DNA of 56,669 nt from a virus. The DNA lies in the IMG/VR virus record IMGVR_UViG_3300008113_000379, positions 1 through 56,669 of that record; one strand, 5' to 3'. Position 1 is the first letter of the stretch, and each line of letters opens with the position of its first letter. The translations under genes and the position numbers were made by a program. Below the pieces are notes generated by a model. It was not told the origin of the DNA, searched no databases, and worked only from the letters and a program-made list of their open reading frames with translations. Below, one piece after another: positions 38,997-46,442 of the stretch.

Positions 38997-39134
38997 TTAT
39001 CCAAACAATTTATGTGCTAGTATCATACCCAAATAAATGAATGTAACTGCAAAGGGTAGCCCAGTCACAACTAGTGCCGCTACTACCATCGGGAATGTTA
39101 CCCAATCATATTTATTAAGTTTAAATTTACTCAT
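38997..39134 (-). CDS. Small two-span membrane protein
   Basis: A 45-aa protein (M-S-K-F-K-L-N-K-Y-D-W) with a hydrophobic stretch from ~13 to 43. Its ATG overlaps the original stop of the SWIM gene (see 39131-39500), so it was once translationally coupled to that gene. Stop lies two bases before the metallophosphatase ATG. Confidence 0.7.
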   Translation of the reverse strand: MSKFKLNKYDWVTFPMVVAALVVTGLPFAVTFIYLGMILAHKLFG

Positions 39135-39500
39135 ACTAACTCCGTTATGTGTTTACAAGAACCGCGATACATATAGCCTGGGCACGTACATGTTTTATCT
39201 TGTGTGTCAATACTATATATATTACCTTTGCTACCAGTGACTTTAATCACAGTAGATTTTTCTTTAACCTTTTTGAATGGGTTAACTTTCAACGACTGAT
39301 TCTTTAACCTTTTTGAATGGGTTAACTTTCAACGACTGAAATTTACGGCCACGCTTATCGATAGTGATTGGGTTTTTGAAGTAGAATGGAGTAGTAGAAC
39401 CAACCTTGATGTACGCAAGCATTTTGGTACCGTCAAGAAGGTATGTATGATTAGCATTGTTGCTATCACTCCACACTGTTGTTTCTACTACTGCTTCCAT
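39131..39500 (-). pseudogene. SWIM zinc-finger gene broken by a 40-bp tandem duplication
   Basis: The current frame ends at 39282 after 72 residues. A 40-bp tandem repeat (39261-39340) shifts the frame. Removing one copy restores a frame to the TGA at 39131-39133. The restored C-terminus contains C-T-C-P-G-Y-M-Y-R-G-S-C-K-H-I, a textbook SWIM zinc finger (C-x-C-x9-C-x-H), typical of DNA- or protein-binding domains. The restored stop overlaps the next ATG, showing the old gene was in operon with it. It could be a recent mutation, a phase-variable state or an assembly error. Confidence 0.8.
39261..39340. repeat. 40-bp tandem direct repeat (two copies, 39 of 40 identical)
   Basis: Unit one is 39261-39300 and unit two is 39301-39340; only the last base differs. 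The unit is not a multiple of three, so it changes the reading frame of the SWIM gene. A slippage or duplication event is the simplest cause. Confidence 0.95.
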
Positions 39501-39931
39501 TAAACTTCCTCAGTTACTTTAGCCAATTCTTCTGACAACAAACGCAATTCAGTATTGCTTTGGTCAAACATATACCAAACACCGTCTTTCATTATGTAGC
39601 AAAACTCACACCAAGAATCATTGAATGATTCAACTAGTGATTTTTTGCTGGTGTATGTTTTAAACTCTTGACCTTTTTCTTCACGGTCACGACCATAGAA
39701 GGTGCACATGTTTCCGTATTGATTACTGTATTCATCACTGGTCATTGTGCATTCAAACTGACTGAAGGGATGCTTTTCACCGAGTTCAGGCCTAAGACTA
39801 GAAAGATTGCCTAATGCAACAAGATGGTTAGCTTTTGCACTATCATAGTGTTCTTGCAAAATACGACCATTGTGTGACAGATAGCCATCCCAATGACAAT
39901 ACACTGCTTTACAGTTATCACCATGCATCAT
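39500..39931 (-). CDS. Phage hypothetical protein (CHWDGY family) with short N-terminus
   Basis: A 143-aa protein with [14 protein letters not shown] (residues ~9-22) and a L-G-N-L-S-S-L segment, features I recall from a phage family of unknown function. Family members usually begin about ten residues earlier. Here TTGACAATAA is fused directly to the ATG and a stop codon sits just upstream, so the normal start may have been lost. The last residue overlaps the SWIM gene start. Confidence 0.72.
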   Translation of the reverse strand: MMHGDNCKAVYCHWDGYLSHNGRILQEHYDSAKANHLVALGNLSSLRPELGEKHPFSQFECTMTSDEYSNQYGNMCTFYGRDREEKGQEFKTYTSKKSLVESFNDSWCEFCYIMKDGVWYMFDQSNTELRLLSEELAKVTEEV

Positions 39932-39945
39932 TTATTGTCAACCTT

Positions 39946-40113
39946 TTACTCAAAAGTATTTGTAACACTTTCTTTAATAACCTTAAAGGCTTCTATTGTC
40001 TTTTGGGGCTGTGCTAACGGATTTTTTGCAATGAATTGCATCATTGCAAAGGGAGTCAATCCTAAAAATTTACCTTCTTTTTCAATTACATTGATAGCGG
40101 TTTCTAATTTCAT
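39946..40113 (-). CDS. Hypothetical small protein
   Basis: A 55-aa protein; GAGGAGAC precedes the ATG at 40113, so the longer frame to 40218 is not used. Helical, no known motif. Confidence 0.65.
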   Translation of the reverse strand: MKLETAINVIEKEGKFLGLTPFAMMQFIAKNPLAQPQKTIEAFKVIKESVTNTFE

Positions 40114-40123
40114 TTTTGTCTCC

Positions 40124-40396
40124 TCAGACCAAATCAACTTGAATTTGCTTGTTACGAATTGTAGTACCGAGACCGGTGGGGATAGGCTTGCGAGTTGCCT
40201 CTGCCATACGGCGCTCATAAGACAACTGAATCAATGCCTCCCAACACAATACTCGGGCATTGACTGTAGCAAATTGTTCGGTCATTTGCTTGATGGTCAT
40301 ATACATACCGATATCGTTTTCAGAGCCATCGCCCTTAAAAATCACACGGAATTTTTGTGAATTTTTTAGACCTTCGATAACTGTTTTTGTACGCAT
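40124..40396 (-). CDS. Hypothetical phage protein
   Basis: A 90-aa protein with AAAGGAGC before the ATG. Mixed alpha/beta with no recognised motif. It heads a unit driven from the cassette promoter at 40428. Confidence 0.7.
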   Translation of the reverse strand: MRTKTVIEGLKNSQKFRVIFKGDGSENDIGMYMTIKQMTEQFATVNARVLCWEALIQLSYERRMAEATRKPIPTGLGTTIRNKQIQVDLV

Positions 40397-40427
40397 TTTT
40401 TAGCTCCTTTAATCAATCAATACAAGT

Positions 40428-40456
40428 ATTATATACCCAAACCGATTTATTGTCAA
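40428..40456 (-). promoter_or_regulatory. Sigma-70 promoter, repeated cassette (minus strand)
   Basis: TTGACA (40451-40456), 17 bases and TATAAT (40428-40433). Leader TGTATTGATTGATTAAAGGA as at 14065 and 40865. Confidence 0.93.
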
Positions 40457-40458
40457 CC

Positions 40459-40833
40459 TTAGGCCGCTTTCCTAAAATAACTATAGGGCAAACCCTGAGT
40501 AAAACAAAAGTACTCAAAATCGCCGTTAGCACCTTCAGCGTCCATCAACCACGCAATCACACGCTCACGGTTAGTTCCGGTGTGCATCAGGTTTGTAACA
40601 CAATCTTCAAACTTGGCAATAGCCTGAGCCTCAGCAGTCTTGCGTTGGATTTCAGCCTGCTCAATAGCCTCACCAAGTGAAGCAAACTCTGCTTCAAACT
40701 GTTCCAGGGTCCACTTAGTGGTGTCAATAAAGCGAGGGCGAACACCATACGCATCCTTGTACATATCCCAATATGTACATTGGGCCTGCTCTAACTCTGA
40801 CATTTCTTCCCAAGATTTGAATTCGTTTGACAT
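40459..40833 (-). CDS. Conserved phage hypothetical protein
   Basis: A 124-aa soluble protein; C-T-Y-W-D-M-Y-K-D-A-Y-G-V-R-P-R (residues ~19-34) matches a phage family I recall with unknown function. AAAGGAGC is upstream. Single-gene unit between two cassette promoters. Confidence 0.75.
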   Translation of the reverse strand: MSNEFKSWEEMSELEQAQCTYWDMYKDAYGVRPRFIDTTKWTLEQFEAEFASLGEAIEQAEIQRKTAEAQAIAKFEDCVTNLMHTGTNRERVIAWLMDAEGANGDFEYFCFTQGLPYSYFRKAA

Positions 40834-40864
40834 TTACAAGCTCCTTTAATCAATCAATACAAGT

Positions 40865-40893
40865 ATTATATACCCAAAGTGATTTATTGTCAA
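40865..40893 (-). promoter_or_regulatory. Sigma-70 promoter, repeated cassette (minus strand)
   Basis: TTGACA (40888-40893), 17 bases and TATAAT (40865-40870); spacer identical to 10833 and 14262. Confidence 0.93.
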
Positions 40894-40917
40894 CCTTTGG
40901 GTATGTAACATAAAGTA

Positions 40918-41163
40918 TTACTTTTTATCACAGTATTCAAAGAGGATCCACTTAGCACGATTCAGTGCTTGGCGAACATCTTCAATGACCATGAAATCGT
41001 AAGAACCGCCGTTGTCGTAAGCAATCATTTCCTGACAATCACTCATAAGACTAGCTGCCATCATAGCAGGACCACTATGACGAAACGTAAGACTTTGTTC
41101 TACAGCCTCACGCATTTGTGCTTCGGTGCAACCATACATACGGATTTCACGTTTTTGTTGCAT
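40918..41163 (-). CDS. Hypothetical phage protein, unclear start
   Basis: An 81-aa protein from the first ATG. The frame stays open for 14 more codons (to 41205) and those read V-D-F-D-I-R-V-A-V-G-K-D, which looks like true coding sequence. No ATG, GTG or TTG lies in that stretch. The usual start may have mutated, or a rare ATC/ATT start may be used. The body resembles a phage family with L-M-S-D-C-Q-E and A-L-N-R-A-K-W-I-L. Confidence 0.65.
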   Translation of the reverse strand: MQQKREIRMYGCTEAQMREAVEQSLTFRHSGPAMMAASLMSDCQEMIAYDNGGSYDFMVIEDVRQALNRAKWILFEYCDKK

Positions 41164-41195
41164 ATCTTTGCCGACTGCTACACGAATGTCAAAAT

Positions 41196-41930
41196 CTACG
41201 ATCCTTCAGGCATGCTTGTTTGCATATCCAACTCATTGTCCATCATTTCGGCTTCTTCATTGGTAACTAACACGATAGCCAAATTATTTTTAATCATTTG
41301 TGCAACCTCTGTAATGCTACACTTTTCCATAGTCATGGTAACTGCTTGATTGAAAATCAATATACAAGGAACAATGTGTTCTCGGTATGTATTTTCTTTA
41401 GTGCGATTTACTGACTCACCAATTGTAATCAAATGGTCAATGCTATCACCTTCAAGCAATGCCCGTGTATTTTCTAAACCAAACCCATCTTCACTTTCAA
41501 TAAAATATTTGAATCGTTTGGCAATCTTCTCAAAAATATTACGTTCGCTTACTTCACGTGGAATCGGCTTAATTGCTTGCCCACGGGTTTTTCTTACAAT
41601 AGTCTCAATTGATTCAATAATGCCAACAAGTATCCAAAAGTTTTCAAGTGTGTCACCATCAAAATGGATATTGATAAAGTCTTTGGCATCTTTGCGTTTT
41701 TCAGCACGTTTGCCTTTTTTCTCCTCAAAACCTTGCTCAAGGAATTTTTGTCGCATTACTGCAACATCTTCTGGCTTTGCTAACCAGCCTATTGTATAGT
41801 GGTTCTTCTTAATTTCGCACTTGATACCGTTGTTAGAATACAACACGAATACATTGCGGTCCTCAAATATACGTTCCGTGTAGCCACGCTCATTACAAGA
41901 TTCTTTGAAGGCGGAGAAGGATATAGACAT
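41196..41930 (-). CDS. Hypothetical protein
   Basis: A 244-aa soluble, charged protein. The N-terminal ~70 residues end in a Lys-rich stretch; the C-terminal two-thirds is helical. No known domain. It follows the 41932 gene by one base and shares its promoter at 42162. Confidence 0.72.
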   Translation of the reverse strand: MSISFSAFKESCNERGYTERIFEDRNVFVLYSNNGIKCEIKKNHYTIGWLAKPEDVAVMRQKFLEQGFEEKKGKRAEKRKDAKDFINIHFDGDTLENFWILVGIIESIETIVRKTRGQAIKPIPREVSERNIFEKIAKRFKYFIESEDGFGLENTRALLEGDSIDHLITIGESVNRTKENTYREHIVPCILIFNQAVTMTMEKCSITEVAQMIKNNLAIVLVTNEEAEMMDNELDMQTSMPEGS

Positions 41931-41931
41931 A

Positions 41932-42132
41932 TTATTTTTTCAAGACCTCAAAGATGGAATTTTGCAGAAGGGCGACCTCGTCACGGTCAACATAAAAGTC
42001 GGTACGAGGATCGTAGTACTCACCTTGTTTAGGATCGTAATACAGAACCTGACCGTTAGGATAGTGAAACGGACCCTCAAGACCTTTGCGAGGACCATAT
42101 TCTTTGTTGTGCTTGAAAACGATGTAAGACAT
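41932..42132 (-). CDS. Hypothetical small protein
   Basis: A 66-aa protein; AAAGGAGTC precedes the ATG. Repeated Y-Y-D-P motifs (Y-Y-D-P-K, Y-Y-D-P-R). Unknown family. Confidence 0.7.
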   Translation of the reverse strand: MSYIVFKHNKEYGPRKGLEGPFHYPNGQVLYYDPKQGEYYDPRTDFYVDRDEVALLQNSIFEVLKK

Positions 42133-42161
42133 AAAGACTCCTTTTCACTAGAGAAGTCTCT

Positions 42162-42190
42162 ATTATATACCCAAAACTATTTATTGTCAA
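42162..42190 (-). promoter_or_regulatory. Sigma-70 promoter, repeated cassette (minus strand)
   Basis: TTGACA (42185-42190), 17 bases and TATAAT (42162-42167). It overlaps the last codons of clpP. Confidence 0.92.
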
Positions 42191-42774
42191 CCGCGTTTTG
42201 TAACTATTTCGTCTACAAGGCCATAGTCAAGTGCTTGTTGGGCACTCATAAAATTGTCACGTTCCATGTCGGCCTGTAGTACATCAAAAGTTTTACCTTT
42301 TGAATTGTGCTTGACATAGATTTCTGTGAGGTTTTTCTTCATAGCCATGATTTCGTTGACCTGAATAAGCATATCAGTTGCTTGACCTCTTGCACCACCT
42401 GAGGGCTGATGAATCATGTGGCGTGCGTTTGGTAGCATAAAACGCTTACCGGGCGCACCTGCTTGTGCTAATAGACTACCCATGCTACATGCCTGTCCCA
42501 TAACAATCGTATGAATATCTGGCTTTACAAACTGCATACAATCATAGATTGCCATACCAGCAGTTACACTACCACCGGGGCTATTGATATAAATGCTGAT
42601 ATCCTTATCAGCCTCAGATTCTAAAAACAATAATTGTGCTACAATCAAGTTTGCCATGCTATCATGGACTTCTCCCTCAAGCAAAATCACGCGGTCCCTA
42701 AGCAAACGACTATAAATATCATAGCTACGCTCACCCTTCGCTGTTTGCTCTAAAACAATTGGCACTAAACTCAT
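42187..42774 (-). CDS. clpP: ClpP serine protease subunit
   Basis: A 195-aa ClpP. The start at 42774 follows TAAGGA by six bases. The catalytic residues are present: S97 in G-Q-A-C-S-M-G-S, H122 in M-I-H-Q-P-S and the Asp in E-R-D near 173. It begins M-S-L-V-P-I-V, which is where mature host ClpP begins, so no propeptide needs removal. ClpP forms the barrel that degrades proteins unfolded by ClpX or ClpA. With ClpX (48644) and ClpS (45563) it completes a phage-encoded protease system. Confidence 0.96.
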   Translation of the reverse strand: MSLVPIVLEQTAKGERSYDIYSRLLRDRVILLEGEVHDSMANLIVAQLLFLESEADKDISIYINSPGGSVTAGMAIYDCMQFVKPDIHTIVMGQACSMGSLLAQAGAPGKRFMLPNARHMIHQPSGGARGQATDMLIQVNEIMAMKKNLTEIYVKHNSKGKTFDVLQADMERDNFMSAQQALDYGLVDEIVTKRG

Positions 42775-42797
42775 ATACATCCTTATAATAAATTTGC

Positions 42798-42805
42798 GAT
42801 AAATA
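42798..42805 (+). promoter_or_regulatory. Late promoter box (GATAAATA)
   Basis: It lies 49 bases before the ATG at 42855, in the divergent region with clpP. Confidence 0.6.
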
Positions 42806-42854
42806 CTTAATGGTGATACAATTATCACTTCATTAACTCTTTGAGATATTTTAC

Positions 42855-43997
42855 ATGAGATACACTGAATTTGCAAGACCTTTGGAAGAAGATGGGGAAA
42901 CTCCCATTTCTAGGGATGATGTCGTTTCTGCATTGCAGGACTTGGGCCACGAGGATCCTAAAATCAATGGTAACAAAATCAATATTTTGGTACAGATTCC
43001 GGACGGTGAAAAGAAGAATGACTTTAGAAAGCAAGTTCTTAACGATGTTCTTATTGCACTAAAAAGAAAACTACCAAAAGTAGGTGCAACATATACCCCT
43101 GATAAAAGTATAAGCAGTTTGGGTGGAATCATATTCAACAATAGTCCAGTTTCAGTTGCAGTAAAAGATTCTGGAAGTCAAGGAGAAAATAGTGCTGGTG
43201 TAGCAAACGAAATTGAACTAGCAAGTATTATCCAAAGTGTCGTAGAAAAATACGGGTCAGCAAATGTAACATTTGTAGATCCTAGAGGTAAAAAATTAAC
43301 TATTAAAAACTGCATCTCAGTTGATGTTGCAGGACGTGATACTACAGAACGTAAAAAGGCTGATGTTGTATTACGTAGTGAACGTGGGAATTTACCTATC
43401 AGTATTAAAGAACTTAATGCTGATATGTGGGAAAGTGCTGATAGTTTGTTTGGTGAGAAGGCTAAACAAATAATTAAAAAACTAATAGATGACGGAACTA
43501 TAGAATTAGAGACTATCGGCGAAAAGAGAAACAAACGTACAGGAGAATCTATTCCTGTCTATAAACTAAGCAAAGAAATTGTAGTAGAACCTACGCCGGA
43601 AGAAGCATTAAATGCAATATTCGGTAGTGACATTAGTCCTAAAGGTGGTGTAGTTATACAAACATTCAAGCCGCAACATTTCACACAAGATGGTGATAAT
43701 ATCAAAGTCGATGCACATGCTATTATTGCCAAGAAGGAAGATATCCCGGAGAGCCATTTAATGGTTTGGTTGATTCGTAATGATAGCACTAGAAATAATC
43801 CATTACCCGGTTTACGTACACTTGGTGTAACGTTAACACGCGGTATAGGCAAGAAGGGTAACAAGGATGTTATTCTCGTTGATGTGAATGGTAATGTAAT
43901 TGACAATCCTAACAAATCAGTTGCTAAATCTCCTAAGAAAGAGAAAAAACCTGAATTAGAACCGGGTAGTGAAGAAGCTACACGCACTAAGCGTTAA
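42855..43997 (+). CDS. Predicted PD-(D/E)XK-type nuclease with targeting-like N-terminus
   Basis: A 380-aa protein. N-E-I-E-L-A near residue 116, K-K-A-D-V-V-L near 166 and I-S-I-K-E-L near 180 follow the order of a restriction-enzyme-like active site (E ... D ... x-x-K); W-E-S-A-D follows. It would cleave DNA. The C-terminal ~40 residues are Lys/Pro/Glu-rich. The N-terminus [12 protein letters not shown] is like the targeting starts of the SOD operon genes. The function remains inference; the flanking domains are unknown. Confidence 0.55.
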   Translation: MRYTEFARPLEEDGETPISRDDVVSALQDLGHEDPKINGNKINILVQIPDGEKKNDFRKQVLNDVLIALKRKLPKVGATYTPDKSISSLGGIIFNNSPVSVAVKDSGSQGENSAGVANEIELASIIQSVVEKYGSANVTFVDPRGKKLTIKNCISVDVAGRDTTERKKADVVLRSERGNLPISIKELNADMWESADSLFGEKAKQIIKKLIDDGTIELETIGEKRNKRTGESIPVYKLSKEIVVEPTPEEALNAIFGSDISPKGGVVIQTFKPQHFTQDGDNIKVDAHAIIAKKEDIPESHLMVWLIRNDSTRNNPLPGLRTLGVTLTRGIGKKGNKDVILVDVNGNVIDNPNKSVAKSPKKEKKPELEPGSEEATRTKR

Positions 43998-44488
43998 CAC
44001 TTACTAAAATTTTGATGTTTAAACCAACGGCGCTGTCCATGCGCCGTTTTTAATGAGATATTGAATTCTGCTAATTTATCTCTGAATCTAAAAAATGTAG
44101 GGCCATGACTCATTAAGCAATCTTGTCCGTTATCATTGCGTAATGGACCGTCTATATCCCATTGATGTTGATGGCACATTTCATGTGCTAGTGTAGTTAC
44201 AAACCACTGTGGACAAAACCATTTATCCATTAGTTGTATCTCACAGTAACTTCCCGTACGAAACATTGTGGTTTCTCCCATACACATTCCCCAATATTTC
44301 CTACATCTAGCTGCCAAATATATATTTGGCATTTTGAGTTCATTATTAAACACATTACAGTTCAATAACTCATACACATGTCTAGCTTCATTTTTGGATG
44401 GTCTGTACACTAACCGTTTTTGCTCAGTTATCGTGGGAAGAGGAATTTCCATCATTTCCTCAAGTGAATAGATAGACACTAAACTCAT
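43994..44488 (-). CDS. SprT-like zinc metalloprotease
   Basis: A 164-aa protein. T-L-A-H-E-M-C-H-Q-H-Q-W (residues ~98-109) is an HExxH zinc site, with a third His in the later S-H-G-P-T-F (~126-131), as in the SprT/Spartan group. Such proteases cut DNA-protein crosslinks. The ATG at 44488 follows a GATAAATA box by five bases; no ribosome site. Its stop converges with the nuclease gene by four bases. Confidence 0.82.
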   Translation of the reverse strand: MSLVSIYSLEEMMEIPLPTITEQKRLVYRPSKNEARHVYELLNCNVFNNELKMPNIYLAARCRKYWGMCMGETTMFRTGSYCEIQLMDKWFCPQWFVTTLAHEMCHQHQWDIDGPLRNDNGQDCLMSHGPTFFRFRDKLAEFNISLKTAHGQRRWFKHQNFSKC

Positions 44489-44493
44489 ACATA

Positions 44494-44501
44494 TATTTAT
44501 C
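44494..44501 (-). promoter_or_regulatory. Late promoter box (GATAAATA)
   Basis: Five bases before the ATG at 44488. Confidence 0.65.
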
Positions 44502-44555
44502 AGAAAAATATCCATTTGGTGATTCCAATCTAAATAAATCGTTAAGGAGAAAAAC

Positions 44556-44837
44556 ATGTTAAACTTTTTGAAAAAATTATTCTCGGTAAGTAAACCTGAA
44601 GATAAGCCCCATCCCCTAGATGGTGCAACTCGTAAGGCCCAAGAAATAGCACAGCCAGTAGAGGTTGTAAAACCCGTAGCTGAACCAGTCGCTATTAAGC
44701 CCGAAGTAGAACCCGTTGTAGTTGCTAAGCCGAAACGTACTGCTAGACCAAAAGTAGCCGCAAACGCACCAGCAAAGCCAAAAACTACAGCTACAACTGC
44801 ACCTAAGAAGCCTAGGGCTAAAAAGCCAGCCCAATAA
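44556..44837 (+). CDS. Lys/Ala/Pro-rich histone-H1-like protein
   Basis: A 93-aa protein; AAGGAG precedes the ATG. The N-terminal helix (M-L-N-F-L-K-K-L-F) is followed by a Pro/Val repeat (E-V-V-K-P-V-A-E-P-V) and a C-tail of K-P-K-T, P-K-K-P-R-A-K-K-P-A units typical of H1-like and internal virion proteins. It could bind DNA in the head or bridge proteins (inference). A TAAATA box lies at 44531. A strong terminator follows. Confidence 0.7.
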   Translation: MLNFLKKLFSVSKPEDKPHPLDGATRKAQEIAQPVEVVKPVAEPVAIKPEVEPVVVAKPKRTARPKVAANAPAKPKTTATTAPKKPRAKKPAQ

Positions 44838-44861
44838 GAATAGGGCGAAAGCCCTATTCTT
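44837..44861 (+). terminator. Intrinsic terminator with GAAA loop
   Basis: AAGAATAGGGC-GAAA-GCCCTATTCTT; an 11-bp stem directly after the stop codon. Confidence 0.9.
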
Positions 44862-44870
44862 ATACTTTAT

Positions 44871-45566
44871 ATGATATTTGCATTTGACGTTATTAGTGAC
44901 TTGTATTTAGGTCCGGACGATGAATTTGATTGGACCGGAAAACCAACAAGTTTATTTTGTATAGTCGCCGGTAATATATCTAGCGACATACATGTATTAA
45001 GTAGGGTTATGAAAAATCTAAGCGGCCTATATCAGGGCGTATTTTTCATAGACGGATCACTAGAAAACAATGATGTAAATATTAGACAAGATAGAATTAG
45101 AGATATACACAAAATATGCTCTAATTTCAGAAATGTTATATACTTACATAATCACGTAGTAGTAGTTGACGGGATTGCAGTTGTGGGTATTAACGGTTGG
45201 TACAAGAATTATCAAAACAATGATATTATTGATGATTTCCAAGCAAAGTGTTTTAGATATGAAGATATCAGTTATTTAGAAAACACTATAGAAAAACTAC
45301 AATTACACAATGACGTAAAACTTATCATTTTAGTTAGCAATTGTGTACCCTTTAAAGACTTGTATTTTGGGGAATGTGATACTATGGATGATGACATTTA
45401 TCCAGGTTATGTACTATACAAAGACACCGAACATAAAATCAAAAAATGGATTTACGGGACTTATGATAAAATAGTTGACACCAACATTAATGGAATCAAC
45501 TATATTAACAATGCTAAGTTTGACAAAGATCCTTATTATGCAAAACGCATAGAAATACTACGTTAA
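44871..45566 (+). CDS. Degenerate metallophosphatase-fold protein (probably inactive)
   Basis: A 231-aa protein that keeps the layout of the calcineurin-like fold but has lost catalytic residues: S-D-L-Y-L for S-D-x-H, V-A-G-N-I for G-D-I, I-D-G-S-L-E for G-N-H-E, V-S-N-C-V-P for G-H-H-x-P, and Y-G-T-Y-D for G-H-T-H. It looks like a pseudoenzyme derived from a homologue of the 38152-38994 gene. It may have a binding or scaffold role. Starts ten bases after a terminator, without a ribosome site. Confidence 0.72.
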   Translation: MIFAFDVISDLYLGPDDEFDWTGKPTSLFCIVAGNISSDIHVLSRVMKNLSGLYQGVFFIDGSLENNDVNIRQDRIRDIHKICSNFRNVIYLHNHVVVVDGIAVVGINGWYKNYQNNDIIDDFQAKCFRYEDISYLENTIEKLQLHNDVKLIILVSNCVPFKDLYFGECDTMDDDIYPGYVLYKDTEHKIKKWIYGTYDKIVDTNINGINYINNAKFDKDPYYAKRIEILR

Positions 45567-45871
45567 CCCTCAGCTTCAATTTTAACTTGCAATGGGAAGC
45601 CCTCATTTCTAGCTTCCAAAGTTACTTCGATTCCTTTTTGTTCAGCAATCTCAAATGGTAGCACTGCTACTACTGCACTTCCGGCTTCGTGTATTCCGGT
45701 AGTAATTACTTCTGCGGTATCAACCGTGTAGCTAAAATGGTCTATAAGACTTCTAACTACGAATTGCATGGATGTGTGATTATCATTCATATAGATAACT
45801 TTGAACATCGGGGGTTCAGGCAATTTAAAGTCTGGTTTAATTTTTGTTCTGGAATCAGTTTTTGTTGACAT
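45563..45871 (-). CDS. clpS: ClpS adaptor (N-end rule)
   Basis: A 102-aa ClpS. F-K-V-I-Y-M-N-D-N-H-T-S-M-Q-F-V (residues ~23-38) carries the Asn-Asp pair and Met of the N-degron pocket, and G-I-H-E-A-G (~59-64) the conserved His. ClpS delivers proteins with bulky N-terminal residues to ClpAP. No ClpA gene is in the window, so it would act with host ClpA or a gene elsewhere. AAAAAGG lies upstream; a terminator separates it from hsp20. Confidence 0.92.
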   Translation of the reverse strand: MSTKTDSRTKIKPDFKLPEPPMFKVIYMNDNHTSMQFVVRSLIDHFSYTVDTAEVITTGIHEAGSAVVAVLPFEIAEQKGIEVTLEARNEGFPLQVKIEAEG

Positions 45872-45885
45872 GGTTTTTACCTTTT

Positions 45886-45915
45886 TATAAAAGTGTGCAG
45901 AGGATTCTGCACACT
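45886..45915 (-). terminator. Intrinsic terminator after hsp20
   Basis: AGTGTGCAGA / TCTGCACACT, a 10-bp stem with an ATCC loop, then TTTTAT. It ends the dnaK-hsp20 transcription unit. Confidence 0.88.
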
Positions 45916-45931
45916 CGTTAGCTATATTATA

Positions 45932-46375
45932 TTATTTATTGTATTTTATATCAATCTTCTTGGGTAGTTTATCCTCAGGGATTTTTCTCTCTAAAAAGAC
46001 TGTTAGAATACCGTTTTTAATATTTGCTTCAATTACCTTAACATGTTCGTTAAGAGAAAACTTTTGTGTAAAGTTTCTACGGCTTAAACCTCGATGGTAG
46101 TATTCATAGTTAACAGGATCAGACTTTTCTTGTATTCCAGAAATGACTAATATTTGATTCTCTACAGTAACACTAATTTCACCTTCATCAAAGCCGGCTA
46201 CTGCTACCTCAATAGTAACAGTATTATCACCGGTCTTGATTACATTATGAGGGGGATAGTTCCCGTGTTGGCTTGCACTCAAGCGCATGATTTCATCAAA
46301 CATATTTTCAAACCCTATACCAAATTTATGTATGGTGGGTATGTCTATTGAACGTAATGTAATTTCTCTTGTCAT
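45932..46375 (-). CDS. Small heat-shock protein (Hsp20/IbpA family)
   Basis: A 147-aa alpha-crystallin-domain protein. P-P-H-N-V-I-K-T-G-D-N-T-V-T-I-E-V-A-V-A-G-F (residues ~41-62), L-V-I-S-G and G-I-L-T-V-F-L-E form the domain; the N-terminal F-D-E-I-M-R-L is as in IbpA. The C-terminal I-x-I motif is present as I-D-I. It holds unfolded proteins for refolding by DnaK. It follows dnaK; its leader has a ROSE-like element. Confidence 0.92.
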   Translation of the reverse strand: MTREITLRSIDIPTIHKFGIGFENMFDEIMRLSASQHGNYPPHNVIKTGDNTVTIEVAVAGFDEGEISVTVENQILVISGIQEKSDPVNYEYYHRGLSRRNFTQKFSLNEHVKVIEANIKNGILTVFLERKIPEDKLPKKIDIKYNK

Positions 46376-46436
46376 TTTATATCTCCTTTAATAAGCAAGA
46401 TTCTTAAATCGGGCCCGCCCCATGCGGCACCCGATT
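46376..46436 (-). promoter_or_regulatory. Candidate ROSE-like RNA thermometer of hsp20
   Basis: The leader has a GC-rich hairpin (AATCGGG...CCCGATT, 46407-46436), then TCTTGCTTATTAAAGGAGAT. TTGCT can pair with AGGA of the ribosome site, including the G-G opposition typical of ROSE elements that control small heat-shock genes. The dnaK leader has the same 19-nt segment with one change. Confidence 0.5.
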
Positions 46437-46442
46437 GTGAAG

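Noticed and set aside
38994-39001. GATAAATA box at the metallophosphatase start (38994)
   Set aside because: The box overlaps the ATG itself, so it cannot serve as a promoter for that gene in the way seen elsewhere.
39261-39340. CRISPR or attachment-site repeat
   Set aside because: There are only two direct copies without spacers, and they lie inside a coding frame.
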